NCBI GenBank assembly: GCA_944320775.1
Contig: CALUIV010000001.1
Location: 62,001 to 126,000, forward strand
Direction: 5' to 3'
Length of the DNA stretch: 64,000 nucleotides
From: an uncultured Paraprevotella sp.
GTDB taxonomy: Bacteria; Bacteroidota; Bacteroidia; Bacteroidales; Bacteroidaceae
Shown here: one piece after another, positions 7,448-17,072 of the stretch
Position numbering within the stretch: the first letter of the stretch is position 1
Layout of the letters: the number at the start of each line of letters is the position of its first letter
The notes under the pieces: generated by a model
What the model saw: the letters and a program-made list of their open reading frames with translations, nothing else
Database searches by the model: none
What the model was told of the DNA's origin: nothing
Made by a program: the position numbers and the translations under genes

Positions 7448-8008
7448 ATGAGGAAAAATTTTGGAACAAAAACCTGGTTATATCCGATGCCCGTATTTAT
7501 TGTGGCTGCTTATGACGAAAATGGTGTGCCCAATGCCATGAATGCGGCCTGGGGTGGAATCTTTACGGATGATATGGTGGGAATCTGTCTGGCTGAAGGA
7601 CACAAGACTACGAAGAATATTTTGGCCACCAAGGCTTTTACCGTGAGTATGGCTACCGCCGATTATGTCACAGCCTGCGATTATTTGGGACTTGTTTCGG
7701 GCAATAAAGAGCCGGATAAGTTGGCTAAATCTGGTTTTCATGTGGCGAAGTCGGAGTTTGTCTCTGCACCGGTTATCGAGGAATTGCCGATGACGTTGGA
7801 GTGTGAGCTGGTTTCGTACGATGAGGAGAGCAATCATCTTGTGGGACGAATCGTCAATATTTCGGTATCAGAAGAAATTCTCGACGAGAACGGTCAGATT
7901 GATCCGGCCCGTCTGAAACCGATAACTTACGATCCGATTCATCATCAGTATCTGGCGATTGGCGGAAAGGTCGGTCAGGCGTTTTCTGACGGGAAAGCGT
8001 TGAAGTGA
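7448..8008 (+). CDS. Flavin reductase-like FMN-binding protein
   Basis: A 186-residue protein of the flavin-reductase-like, split-barrel FMN-binding family. The conserved N-terminal stretch (LYPMPVFIVAAYDENG, then NAMNAAWGGI) and the ATKAFTVSMA segment are typical. Members reduce flavins or act as small anaerobic flavoproteins. The partner is not known, but the dehydrogenase 75 bp upstream on the same strand may share its transcript. No terminator is seen immediately after it; the next 400 bp hold a gene remnant. Confidence 0.85.
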   Translation: MRKNFGTKTWLYPMPVFIVAAYDENGVPNAMNAAWGGIFTDDMVGICLAEGHKTTKNILATKAFTVSMATADYVTACDYLGLVSGNKEPDKLAKSGFHVAKSEFVSAPVIEELPMTLECELVSYDEESNHLVGRIVNISVSEEILDENGQIDPARLKPITYDPIHHQYLAIGGKVGQAFSDGKALK

Positions 8009-8081
8009 GCTGTTGCGTTCCAATCTGCCGTATTGTCTGTTCATAGGTGTTGTTGACAAATGGAGTTGATTTTAAAAACGG

Positions 8082-8400
8082 ATGGTGATGACAATATGGA
8101 AACTTTGTTTGTGGTCGGTCATTCTGGTCGTTGTTTCAGGTTGTGTCGAAAAGAAAACCCAAGATAGGGTAACCGAAAGCAGGATCTTGAAATTTCAGAC
8201 TTAGCATCTGTAGCTTCTATCTCGTTTCCCGTCAGAGCGAAGGTATGAAAATTATTGAGGCGCGTAGTGCGTTCCGGCAGTTACTCATGGATTCACCGGC
8301 CATTCGTTTTACAGGTTCTGAAAGTCCTGTTTTGAATAATAAAACCGGTGTTGGTGATACTTGTGGGATTTCCTTACGTCCTGAATTTCCGACTGACTGA
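8082..8400 (+). pseudogene. Remnant of a lipoprotein gene (frameshifted)
   Basis: An ATG at 8082 opens a 40-residue reading frame with a clear lipoprotein signal (a hydrophobic run ending VVVSGC at residue 21). It stops at 8204. The coding pattern then seems to continue in other frames: DLEISDLASVASISF in one, and EGMKIIEARSAFRQL in a second, which runs to a stop near 8400. This looks like a short exported protein broken by at least two frameshifts and truncated. I do not recognise the family. The region has no other gene, so it is either a pseudogene or a chance lipoprotein-like mini-ORF. Confidence 0.4.
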
Positions 8401-8440
8401 ATCTGATTGATCATACCGATTACCGGAATAGGTTTCCAGG

Positions 8441-9082
8441 CTACTTTTCTTGGTCGAACAGCTTTTTCCGATAATAGGAATTGGCCGTATACAGAGCGGC
8501 TGCCGGATTGTTTCCGGTGACGCGGTCTTTGGTGACTAAGGTGGTTACGTAGGCGTCGGAATATTTGTAGAACAGGCTGTCGTGGCCTACGCAAAGTCCG
8601 ATGACGACATTCAGGTCGGTATGTGCTTCGTTGAGCAGGCGGGCTTGCAGGATCGGGTTGCACATGGCAGGCCCGATATTTTCGCATGTCGCTGGGATGC
8701 CCATAGATGTTTTCGGTTGTCCGGCTACTTTGCAGATGACTGAATATGCTTCGAAACCATTACTTCGGAGGATGCGGGCAAAGATGCGTGCTTCATTAAC
8801 AAGACCAATGCAGTTGGCAATACCGATCCGCCGGGCACCGATTTTCCGTGCGAATTCCATAATCTCCTGAACCCGCGTCCATTGGCAATACCCTTCATAT
8901 TCTACTTCCGCACTGGCAATCATAATTTCCCGGTTACGTCCTTCATCGTAGCGTTCCAGTGCCCATTCCCGGTCTTCTTCTTTCAGGTTTGTTGTCAGAC
9001 AGAAATCCGGATAGGTCCGGTCTTTGAATTTACAGTTCTGTGTGCCGCAGTCTACGCAGGACAGATCTTGCTCTTTTTCCAT
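8441..9082 (-). CDS. DUF1847-family cysteine-rich protein
   Basis: A 213-residue protein of the DUF1847 family. The N-terminus carries CVDCGTQNC followed by a further Cys (DFCLTT), a likely metal or Fe-S site. More conserved cysteines follow (GYCQW, ANCIGL, CKVAGQ, ATCENIGPAMCNP, GLCVGHD). The function is unknown; the many Cys and anaerobic distribution suggest a redox or metal-binding role. The start at 9082 is chosen because the frame upstream opens only with a TTG (9109) lying inside the promoter's -7 box. Confidence 0.85.
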   Translation of the reverse strand: MEKEQDLSCVDCGTQNCKFKDRTYPDFCLTTNLKEEDREWALERYDEGRNREIMIASAEVEYEGYCQWTRVQEIMEFARKIGARRIGIANCIGLVNEARIFARILRSNGFEAYSVICKVAGQPKTSMGIPATCENIGPAMCNPILQARLLNEAHTDLNVVIGLCVGHDSLFYKYSDAYVTTLVTKDRVTGNNPAAALYTANSYYRKKLFDQEK

Positions 9083-9106
9083 GTTAGCTTCTTTTTGAGA
9101 TAAGGA

Positions 9107-9114
9107 CAAAGTTA
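9107..9114 (-). promoter_or_regulatory. -7 box for the DUF1847 gene
   Basis: The minus strand reads TAACTTTG, matching TAnnTTTG, with a leader of about 20 nt to the ATG at 9082. Confidence 0.6.
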
Positions 9115-9214
9115 CGTGTTTTTTTTGAACGACAGCAGTAAAAACAAATTAGGTCTGTTTGCTTTCAGAAAAAGAATATTAAGTTGTTGCAGCGGAGGGG
9201 ATTTTTGTAAAAGG

Positions 9215-9246
9215 CTTCCTAAAACGGAAAATAAATCGTAACTTTG
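9215..9246 (+). promoter_or_regulatory. Promoter of the TrmH-family methyltransferase gene
   Basis: TTG at 9215-9217 lies 21 bp before TAACTTTG (9239-9246), a complete Bacteroidetes -33/-7 pair. Transcription would start near 9253, exactly where the heptanucleotide repeat begins. Confidence 0.65.
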
Positions 9247-9251
9247 TCTCC

Positions 9252-9300
9252 ACCCTCAACTCTCATCCCATAACCCTCAACCCTCAACCCTCAACTCTCC
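9252..9300. repeat. Heptanucleotide repeat ACCCTCA in the 5' leader
   Basis: ACCCTCA occurs at 9252-9258 and then three times in direct tandem at 9273-9293, joined by related ACTCTC/ATCCCATA segments. The tract fills nearly the whole interval between the predicted transcription start and the ATG at 9306. Confidence 0.7.
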
Positions 9301-9305
9301 ACCAA

Positions 9306-10118
9306 ATGCCTGTAATTGAAATCACCTCTTTAAATCATCCCGGTGTGGATGTGTTCAGTACATTGACCGAAGCCCAGTTGCGCAATCGGTTGGATCCGCA
9401 GCGGGGCATTTTTATAGCCGAAAGCCCCAAGGTTATCCGGGTGGCACTCGATGCCGGTTATCGTCCCGTTTCCATGCTGTGCGAACGCAAGCATATTACA
9501 GGGGATGCAGCCGATCTGGTTCAACGGATGGGGGATTGTCCGGTGTATACGGGCGAACGGGATCTGTTGACTCAGCTCACCGGATATACCCTGACGCGTG
9601 GTGTCTTATGTGCCATGCGCCGCCCTGAACCTCCTGCTCTGACTGATGTGTGCCGGTCGGCCCGTCGGGTAGTGGTGATTCATGGTGTGGTCGATACGAC
9701 AAATATCGGAGCCATATTCCGTTCGGCAGCAGCTCTTGGTATGGATGCCGTACTGTTGACGCCGGATTCCTGTGATCCGTTAAACCGTCGTGCAGTACGG
9801 GTTTCGATGGGTTCTGTCTTTTTAGTCCCCTGGACTTGGATTGAACAGCCTCAGGAACAATTACAGGCACTGGACTTCCGTACTGTAGCCATGGCGCTGA
9901 CCGACCGTTCTGTCTCACTGGACAATCCAAAATTAAAGGCAGAACCGCGCCTGGCCCTGATGATGGGTACCGAAGGCGACGGTCTGCCTTTATCTGTGAT
10001 TGATGCAGCTGATTATGTCGTGCGCATTCCGATGGCGCATGGGGTTGACTCCTTGAACGTAGCTGCTGCATCAGCTGTAGCTTTCTGGGAACTTAAAGAG
10101 CGACCTGATAGACACTGA
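9306..10118 (+). CDS. TrmH/SpoU-family RNA 2'-O-methyltransferase
   Basis: A 270-residue SPOUT methyltransferase, which transfers a methyl group from SAM to a ribose 2'-OH in rRNA or tRNA. The three SPOUT motifs are visible: DTTNIGAIFRSAAALG (about 140-155), MMGTEGDGL (about 220-228), and IPMAHGVDSLNVAAAS near the C-terminus, forming the trefoil-knot SAM site. The N-terminal ~100 residues form the RNA-substrate domain (FIAESPKVIRVAL). The exact target base is not predictable. Its leader consists largely of a heptanucleotide repeat. Its 3' end overlaps the convergent fucosidase gene by 26 bp. Confidence 0.9.
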   Translation: MPVIEITSLNHPGVDVFSTLTEAQLRNRLDPQRGIFIAESPKVIRVALDAGYRPVSMLCERKHITGDAADLVQRMGDCPVYTGERDLLTQLTGYTLTRGVLCAMRRPEPPALTDVCRSARRVVVIHGVVDTTNIGAIFRSAAALGMDAVLLTPDSCDPLNRRAVRVSMGSVFLVPWTWIEQPQEQLQALDFRTVAMALTDRSVSLDNPKLKAEPRLALMMGTEGDGLPLSVIDAADYVVRIPMAHGVDSLNVAAASAVAFWELKERPDRH

Positions 10119-11496
10119 AGTTGCGGATGACGGGTGTTGCCGTACATTCATCGACCACGAGTCTGAATTTGCGGGCTTCTGTTTCCGGAAATGATGCGAT
10201 GCGCTTGTGGCCTACGGAAGTTCCTTCTGAAACAGTTTTCCATTTGCCGTTAATCTGAGCTTCGATGCGATAGGCACGTATGCGTTCGCCTTTACTGATA
10301 TCTTCCTGGATGATATAGTAGTTCGCCTTTTGTCCTTTAGGCAGATTAAGCGTCAGCTTCTTGCTGTTTTCGGATGAAGTCTGTGCCAATGGTGTTCCGA
10401 AACGGCGCTGGATTTCATTTCCCCATTCCTGCAGACGTTTCACGTCGCCTTTTGGGATCAATCCATCCGGATTAGGAGTCAGTCCGACAATCAGTGTCGC
10501 GTTTCTTCCGACGGATTTTTCGTACATCTCCATCAAGTTGGCCAGCGGATAGACGGCTTTGTCGTCATCACCGGGTTCCCAGAACCATTCGTGACGTCCG
10601 TTATAACCGCGAAGTGGCGTGTCGGCCATGGCCGGTACCCAATATTTTCCGTTGGCATCTCCATGAGCCAGTAATTTATTGTGATCTGCAACATTGTCTG
10701 TGGCATTGCTGTGGCTGTAAGGATAGGGGAAGCTGGACCAGCAGGGGTAGCCGACTGTTCCGCTTTCCGAACCGCCCCAGCGGAAATCCGCCCGGTTCAC
10801 ATTATGATAAAACAGACAGTTTGGCTGATATTTTGCGACGATGGGTTCTACGTTCGGTCCGAGTCCGTTCGGGTCGTCCGCTCCTCCGTCGAACCAGATC
10901 ATGAACAGGTCTCCGTAACGGGTACAAATTTCCGTAACCATTTTTTCGCATAGCCGTTTGTACCATGCCTGTCTGTTTTGTGCAAACGCACCGTCGCCTT
11001 CAGCCTTGAAATTATGAATACCGAAGAGTGAGTTCCAGCGGATACCAATATAAATTCCCGGCTGGATGTCGTATTTACGGCAGGAGTTCACGAAGTCACG
11101 TACGATGTCTCCCTTTCCGTCGCGCCATTTCACGGCTTTCAGACAGTAGGGGTTTACGTCGCTTTGCCACAGTCCGAATCCGGTTTCATGCGTGGCGGTC
11201 AGTACGGCAAATTTGGCACCGGATGCCTTGGCGGCCCGGATCCATTGGTCGGTGTCCAGCTGTTCCGGATGGAAAATGTTGTAGTCTTCTACCGGATTGA
11301 TCCGGTTGTTTCCTTGTCCATAGATTTTTCCGTCGAAAACGTGCAGGTCGTAATGGAACACGACTCCTAATTCTGCTTCATGCCATTTCAGCTGATGAGG
11401 TGCAGGCTTGGGATGATTGTCATTTGCATTTTCTTTGGCAAACAGTCCCCATGACGATAGAAACAGAATCAATAAGGTAAATAGTTTTTTGTTCAT
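10093..11496 (-). CDS. Alpha-L-fucosidase, glycoside hydrolase family 29
   Basis: A 467-residue exported fucosidase that releases alpha-linked L-fucose from host or plant glycans. A signal peptide (residues 1-20, ending WGLFA-KEN) directs it to the envelope. The GH29 core follows: KWHEAELGVVFHYDLHVF, the Thr-His-Glu strand LTATHETGFGLW, and the nucleophile region LFMIWFDGGADD with the Asp of WFDGG. The last ~75 residues form a beta-sandwich. The ATG at 11496 is preferred over an upstream extension because it starts the signal peptide. No SusCD pair or regulator adjoins it, so this is a stand-alone fucosidase. Its last 26 bp overlap the end of the opposing methyltransferase gene. Confidence 0.9.
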   Translation of the reverse strand: MNKKLFTLLILFLSSWGLFAKENANDNHPKPAPHQLKWHEAELGVVFHYDLHVFDGKIYGQGNNRINPVEDYNIFHPEQLDTDQWIRAAKASGAKFAVLTATHETGFGLWQSDVNPYCLKAVKWRDGKGDIVRDFVNSCRKYDIQPGIYIGIRWNSLFGIHNFKAEGDGAFAQNRQAWYKRLCEKMVTEICTRYGDLFMIWFDGGADDPNGLGPNVEPIVAKYQPNCLFYHNVNRADFRWGGSESGTVGYPCWSSFPYPYSHSNATDNVADHNKLLAHGDANGKYWVPAMADTPLRGYNGRHEWFWEPGDDDKAVYPLANLMEMYEKSVGRNATLIVGLTPNPDGLIPKGDVKRLQEWGNEIQRRFGTPLAQTSSENSKKLTLNLPKGQKANYYIIQEDISKGERIRAYRIEAQINGKWKTVSEGTSVGHKRIASFPETEARKFRLVVDECTATPVIRNFSVYQVAL

Positions 11497-11593
11497 GTAA
11501 GGTAATTTAAACAGGTATTTGGTTATTAAATAGATGTTTCTGAAAGAAAACGGACCATACGGATAATCAAAACAGTTCCTCATGTCGTTTGAA

Positions 11594-11601
11594 CAAAGAT
11601 A
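11594..11601 (-). promoter_or_regulatory. -7 box for the fucosidase gene
   Basis: The minus strand reads TATCTTTG, matching TAnnTTTG, with a leader of about 90 nt. Apart from this and the hairpin at 11744-11787, I see nothing in the 390 bp between fucosidase and thi4. Confidence 0.5.
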
Positions 11602-11743
11602 CGATAAAAAATGGAATCTCCATACATTTTGGATAAATCCTCAGAAAAATCCCGTTATAAAAGTTGTGAGGAAGCATAAAATGAGGGATAAAACTGAAAC
11701 GACTGCTTCGAAAAATTCAGATGGTAACGGTAGTTTTCAGATA

Positions 11744-11787
11744 AGGGCCGTATCGTGACTCCGTTTTCCAGAGTTTGATACGACCCT
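11744..11787 (-). terminator. Hairpin after thi4, possible terminator
   Basis: AGGGCCGTATC pairs with GATACGACCCT (one mismatch), with a smaller ACTC/GAGT hairpin inside. It lies 100 bp after the thi4 stop. There is no long T run, so termination is only likely. Confidence 0.45.
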
Positions 11788-11886
11788 ATTGTCTTCTTTC
11801 AGGATACTCCAAGTTCACACGACAATTTATATTTCAGGAACAGAATTTTGAGCACCCATATGATAATTCATGGGAAAAAAGAATGA

Positions 11887-12663
11887 TTATTGATTCTTGA
11901 GCTTTTCAATGATCATCTCAGCCACCTTCTTACCACTCATCAGCATACCTCCGAAAATTGGTCCCATGCGGGGAGTGCCCGATACGGCTGAGGCTGCCAT
12001 ACCGCAGACATAAAGTCCCGGATAGATTTCCTTCGTGCCTTTAACCACTTCGTCCTCTCCGGATACGACATCGAGTGAGCGTTCGCCGATGACACCACCT
12101 GTTTCCGTGTTCAGCTTGATACCGTTCTTGCGTGCCACGGTGCAACACATCTCGCTGTCGTGTCCGGTGCCGTCAATGACGCATTTGGCTAAGATATTCA
12201 ACGGGTCGACGTGCAAGCCTTCGCGCAACACCGGAGTCCAGTTGACCACAACACCGCTGACTACATCGTTTTTGAAGATGACGTCTTCTACGGAATAGCA
12301 GTTGAAGATCGTTGCACCGGCATGTACGGCTTTGTAGAGCAGGGCTGCCGTGCTTTCTACAGAGTCCATCACATAGAGTCCGTCTTCAAAAGGAGCGTAG
12401 TTGATGTCGAAGTCACGCACGATGTCCATCGCTTCTTCCTGAACGACAATCTGGTTGAACATCATGGCACCGCCCCACATACCTCCACCCGGAGACAGTT
12501 TCCGGTCGAACTGGGCAACTTTCAAGCCGGCTTTTGCCATATAATAAGCAGCAACAATGCCAGAAGGACCGCCACCGACAATGGCTACGTCGAGGTTCAG
12601 GTTTCTCTGCATTTTCTCAAAATAGGTACTGATAATCCCCTGAGATACTTTCGTTTCAATCAT
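11887..12663 (-). CDS. thi4: Thiazole synthase Thi4, His-type (sulfide-dependent)
   Basis: A 258-residue Thi4/Thi1 enzyme that makes the thiazole half of thiamin (ADP-thiazole carboxylate) from NAD, glycine and a sulfur source. The dinucleotide-binding motif VGGGPSG is at 29-35. GGGMWGGAMMFN and the C-terminal GPIFGGMLMSGKKVAE are diagnostic. Yeast and plant enzymes give up a Cys as sulfur donor and die after one turnover. Here the equivalent position is His151 (EGLHVDP), as in archaeal enzymes that use free sulfide and turn over repeatedly. It is the last gene of thiE-thiC-thi4, 35 bp after thiC, under a TPP riboswitch. It takes the place usually filled by thiS/G/H in Bacteroides. Confidence 0.92.
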   Translation of the reverse strand: MIETKVSQGIISTYFEKMQRNLNLDVAIVGGGPSGIVAAYYMAKAGLKVAQFDRKLSPGGGMWGGAMMFNQIVVQEEAMDIVRDFDINYAPFEDGLYVMDSVESTAALLYKAVHAGATIFNCYSVEDVIFKNDVVSGVVVNWTPVLREGLHVDPLNILAKCVIDGTGHDSEMCCTVARKNGIKLNTETGGVIGERSLDVVSGEDEVVKGTKEIYPGLYVCGMAASAVSGTPRMGPIFGGMLMSGKKVAEMIIEKLKNQ

Positions 12664-12698
12664 GTCTTTAAGTTTTTATTAGTTTTTGTTGTTTGTTC

Positions 12699-14459
<1,761 letters not shown>

Positions 14460-15077
14460 TTAGAATAGTTCGAGAATACGCCGGGTTTCCGCTACCGGAT
14501 CTTCAGCACGCAGGATAGTTCCGCTCAGGGCAATACCATTAACTTCTGTTTTCATGATTTCGGGAATGTCTTCATAAGTGATGCCTCCGATGGCGACAAT
14601 AGGCAGTGTGATTCCTTCGGCACGCATCTGTCCGACAATCCGGCGATAGCCTTCCAGACCGAGGATGGGAGCCAGTCCCTTTTTGGTCGTTGTGAAACGG
14701 AAGGGTCCGCACCCGATATAATTGGCACCGTTTCGGACATGTTGCACCACATCTTCATAGGTATTTGCTGTGCCTCCGATAATAAAATCAGGACCGAGCA
14801 GACGTCGTGCTTCATCGACAGGCATATCCTTTTTACCTAAATGGACTCCGTCGGCGTGAATCCGTGCAGCCAGTTCCACATGGTCGTCGATGATAAATCG
14901 GGCACCGTAATCCCGGCAGAGTGCCTGTATGCGGAGAGCTTCCTGCTCAACGATATCCAATGGCGTATCCTTCATGCGCAATTGAATCCAGCGACAACCG
15001 CCTTCGAGTGCCATACGGGCGGAGTCGAAGTAGGAATATCGGTCTGTAAAATGGGTGATAAATTGAAGTTCAAGCAT
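14460..15077 (-). CDS. thiE: Thiamine phosphate synthase ThiE
   Basis: A 205-residue TIM-barrel enzyme that joins hydroxymethylpyrimidine diphosphate and thiazole phosphate into thiamin phosphate. Diagnostic blocks are WIQLRMKDT (about 31), FIIDDHVELA (about 59), DGVHLGKKDMP, IIGGTANTYEDV, and the phosphate loop PIVAIGGI. I use the ATG at 15077; the frame upstream opens only with a TTG at 15101. It is the first gene after the TPP riboswitch, about 135 nt downstream of the aptamer. Confidence 0.95.
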   Translation of the reverse strand: MLELQFITHFTDRYSYFDSARMALEGGCRWIQLRMKDTPLDIVEQEALRIQALCRDYGARFIIDDHVELAARIHADGVHLGKKDMPVDEARRLLGPDFIIGGTANTYEDVVQHVRNGANYIGCGPFRFTTTKKGLAPILGLEGYRRIVGQMRAEGITLPIVAIGGITYEDIPEIMKTEVNGIALSGTILRAEDPVAETRRILELF

Positions 15078-15211
15078 GAATGTTCCTTTAATATGCAACA
15101 ATATGATAATCCGACCGCGACAACTGATTGGGCCGAACCGATAAAAAGGGAATGAACAAAGATGCTTTTACTCTTGCAGTGAAGCGGTGAATAACTGCTT
15201 CTTAAAAACAA

Positions 15212-15287
15212 TCCCTACGTCGGCATGATCCGCATCAGGTCATCAGGGTATAATCTCAGCCTCTCAAATCGGAGAGGCACCCCTTTG
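15212..15287 (-). promoter_or_regulatory. TPP (THI-box) riboswitch
   Basis: Read on the minus strand, the stretch begins AAAGGGGTGCC, continues with GGCTGAGA and ACCCT, and then has ACCTGATGCGGATCATGCC and GTAGGGA. These are the conserved THI-box elements of the thiamin-pyrophosphate aptamer in the right order. It lies between a -7 box (15301-15308) and thiE, so it should shut down thiE-thiC-thi4 when TPP is plentiful. I do not see a clear terminator after it, so control is probably at translation. Confidence 0.97.
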
Positions 15288-15300
15288 TTTTCTTCGGCGA

Positions 15301-15308
15301 CAAATTTA
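15301..15308 (-). promoter_or_regulatory. -7 box for the thi operon
   Basis: The minus strand reads TAAATTTG, matching TAnnTTTG, with a TTG 18 bp upstream. The transcript would begin just before the riboswitch. Confidence 0.65.
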
Positions 15309-15454
15309 GAAAAAAAATGGGAGAAACAAGGATTTTATGGAAAAAAGATGGGTATTATCTTAAATTAGTTGCAGATTTGTCCCTACGGATCAGCACAGAT
15401 GATCTTTCTGGCTCAGTAGTGTTCCGGAAGGAGTTGCCGTTCATGGCTGTTTTG

Positions 15455-15494
15455 CCGCCGGATGCAGCAAGCTGTATTTGGCTTCATCCGGCGG
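15455..15494 (-). terminator. Strong hairpin after the DUF4251 gene
   Basis: CCGCCGGATG and CATCCGGCGG form a perfect 10-bp GC-rich stem with a 20-nt loop, starting about 30 bp after the DUF4251 stop. It lacks a clean T run, but position and strength suggest a terminator. The rest of 15309-15454 holds nothing I can identify. Confidence 0.55.
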
Positions 15495-15522
15495 AATATC
15501 AGAGAAACGGGTAGACCGTGTG

Positions 15523-16023
15523 TTACTGTTCCAGACGTCCGAGATAGGAGATGGACTGTCTGCGCATGGGTTGCACATAGATGTTGGCCGATCCGTTTTC
15601 CCAAAGCGTAATGGTATAAGTATAGACGTCCTCTTCGTTTTTGGTGGTGAACTGTACTTTTGTTTTCCCTTTTTTCTGTGGAATGATTTCCAGATCGGAA
15701 AGGGTGGCATCGAAAACAAGTCCTTTGCTGCTTCCCAGTACCGCGCTGTAGGCCACACCAAAATAAGGCAGGTTCGAGAACACCGTGTCGTTGCGAATTT
15801 CCAAAGAAAAATAAGAGTTCAGACTACGTGCCCTGCCGTTTTGCGGATACATCTGTTCGACGTGAATGGTAAAAGCCTGATTGCTCAATGCTTCCCGGAC
15901 AGCCTGGGCTATGGTTTGCTTGTTTTCTGATTTGGTCTGTGCGTTTGTTTTCTGGATACTGCATGCTGTCAGTATCATAAGCAATGTCAGAAACAGGCGA
16001 AATGGTTTTTTACTTTTCTCCAT
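15523..16023 (-). CDS. DUF4251-family lipoprotein
   Basis: A 166-residue protein with a lipoprotein signal (lipobox LTAC around residue 21) and a DUF4251 domain, found in Bacteroidetes. The core is recognisable by FTIHVEQMYPQNG, SLNSYFSLEIRNDTVFSNLPYFG, and the closing segment TITLWENGSANIYVQPMRRQSISYLG. The function is unknown; it is presumably an envelope protein with a small beta-rich fold. I start at the second Met (16023), which gives the better signal peptide. It has its own promoter (-7 box 16071-16078) and a strong downstream hairpin. Confidence 0.85.
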   Translation of the reverse strand: MEKSKKPFRLFLTLLMILTACSIQKTNAQTKSENKQTIAQAVREALSNQAFTIHVEQMYPQNGRARSLNSYFSLEIRNDTVFSNLPYFGVAYSAVLGSSKGLVFDATLSDLEIIPQKKGKTKVQFTTKNEEDVYTYTITLWENGSANIYVQPMRRQSISYLGRLEQ

Positions 16024-16070
16024 AATCCGTTTTTTCAATAGTTTGGTTCGAATACAAAAATTGTCAGGAG

Positions 16071-16078
16071 CAAATATA
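16071..16078 (-). promoter_or_regulatory. -7 box for the DUF4251 gene
   Basis: The minus strand reads TATATTTG, matching TAnnTTTG, about 48 bp before the start codon. Between here and the rpsP terminator I see nothing else. Confidence 0.55.
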
Positions 16079-16294
16079 GAAAAGGAATTGGAGATATTTC
16101 ATCCCTATAGCAAGTTTAAAGTATCTATAATGATTATTAAGTGAAGACATGTACGTGCCGTTATTGTTTGCACGTTTCATGGACATCACATTTTGTCTGG
16201 GACCTGTTTTGGTAATCTACCTAACGTTTGTTTGTTGCATTTGACGAAAGGTTTTAGTTTTTTTATGGGTTTGACAAAGGTATTTAAAAAAGGG

Positions 16295-16324
16295 GAGAGG
16301 CCATACCCGTGGGTATGACCTCTC
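16295..16324 (-). terminator. rpsP terminator
   Basis: GAGAGGTCATACCC and GGGTATGGCCTCTC form a near-perfect 14-bp stem. On the minus strand CCTTTTTTAAA follows, 40 bp after the rpsP stop. Confidence 0.85.
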
Positions 16325-16364
16325 AAAAATGTTTGTTTGAAAGAAGCGAAAGAAATTAAAATTT

Positions 16365-16910
16365 TTATGCCTCTGCAGGAACTTCAGTTGTTTCTTCTGC
16401 AGGAGCTTCTGCATTAGCAGCAGCCTCAGCCTCAGCTTTGGCAGCAGCTGCAGCAGCTTTCTTCTCAGCTACCTTCTTAGCGATCTCTTCATTGATTTTC
16501 TTCTCAGCCTCCAGGCGAGCAGCGGCAGCAGCTTTCTTGTCAGCGGCTTTCTTTGCTTCGAATGCCTCAAGACCTTTCTGCTTGTCGTTTTTCCAAGCCT
16601 CGAACTTAGCCTGAGCAGTAGCTTCGTCAAAAGCACCCTTCTTTACACCACCACGGAGGTGTTTCATCAAGTATACACCTTCGTTGGAAAGGATGTTACG
16701 AACAGTGTCAGTTGGCTGAGCGCCATTCTCTACCCAGTAAAGAGCGCGGTCGAATTTCAAATCTACAGTGGCTGGATTGGTATTCGGGTTGTAAGTACCA
16801 ATTTTTTCTGTAAACTTACCATCACGTGGTGCTCTTACGTCTGCGATAACGATGCTGTAGAATGCATAGCTCTTGCGACCGTTACGCTGTAATCTGATTT
16901 TAGTTGCCAT
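16365..16910 (-). CDS. rpsP: 30S ribosomal protein S16 with long Ala/Lys/Glu tail
   Basis: Small-subunit protein S16, needed for 30S assembly. The N-terminal ~85 residues are the S16 domain ([30 protein letters not shown], then GTYNPNTNP and the [16 protein letters not shown] segment). At 181 residues it is about twice the E. coli length. The extra C-terminal ~90 residues are Ala/Lys/Glu-rich and probably helical, ending in Ala/Glu/Pro repeats. Such tails are common on Bacteroidetes S16 and their role is unknown. It is transcribed alone from a near-consensus promoter (16969-16999) and ends at a strong terminator. Confidence 0.97.
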   Translation of the reverse strand: MATKIRLQRNGRKSYAFYSIVIADVRAPRDGKFTEKIGTYNPNTNPATVDLKFDRALYWVENGAQPTDTVRNILSNEGVYLMKHLRGGVKKGAFDEATAQAKFEAWKNDKQKGLEAFEAKKAADKKAAAAARLEAEKKINEEIAKKVAEKKAAAAAAKAEAEAAANAEAPAEETTEVPAEA

Positions 16911-16968
16911 AAATAAAAATTAAATTGTTTATAGGTTTGAAATATGCCATTAACTCGTAATAGCGGCG

Positions 16969-16999
16969 CAAAGGTAGAATTTTTCTTTGATTTGACAAA
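16969..16999 (-). promoter_or_regulatory. rpsP promoter
   Basis: On the minus strand TTTG (16996-16999) lies 19 bp from TACCTTTG (16969-16976). This is the best -33/-7 match in the window, as suits a ribosomal gene. Confidence 0.8.
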
Positions 17000-17072
17000 C
17001 GCCCGCCCCGTTTTTTTATCCGGAGAACGCAAGATTTTAACGAATGTTTTCCATCTTCCGGTTCAATGGCCT

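Noticed and set aside
15317-15514. 65-codon frame between the thi promoter and the DUF4251 gene
   Set aside because: It runs through the strong hairpin at 15455-15494 and has no recognisable features.
16039-16062. GGTTCGAAT, resembling a tRNA T-loop
   Set aside because: No acceptor, D or anticodon stems can be paired around it on either strand.
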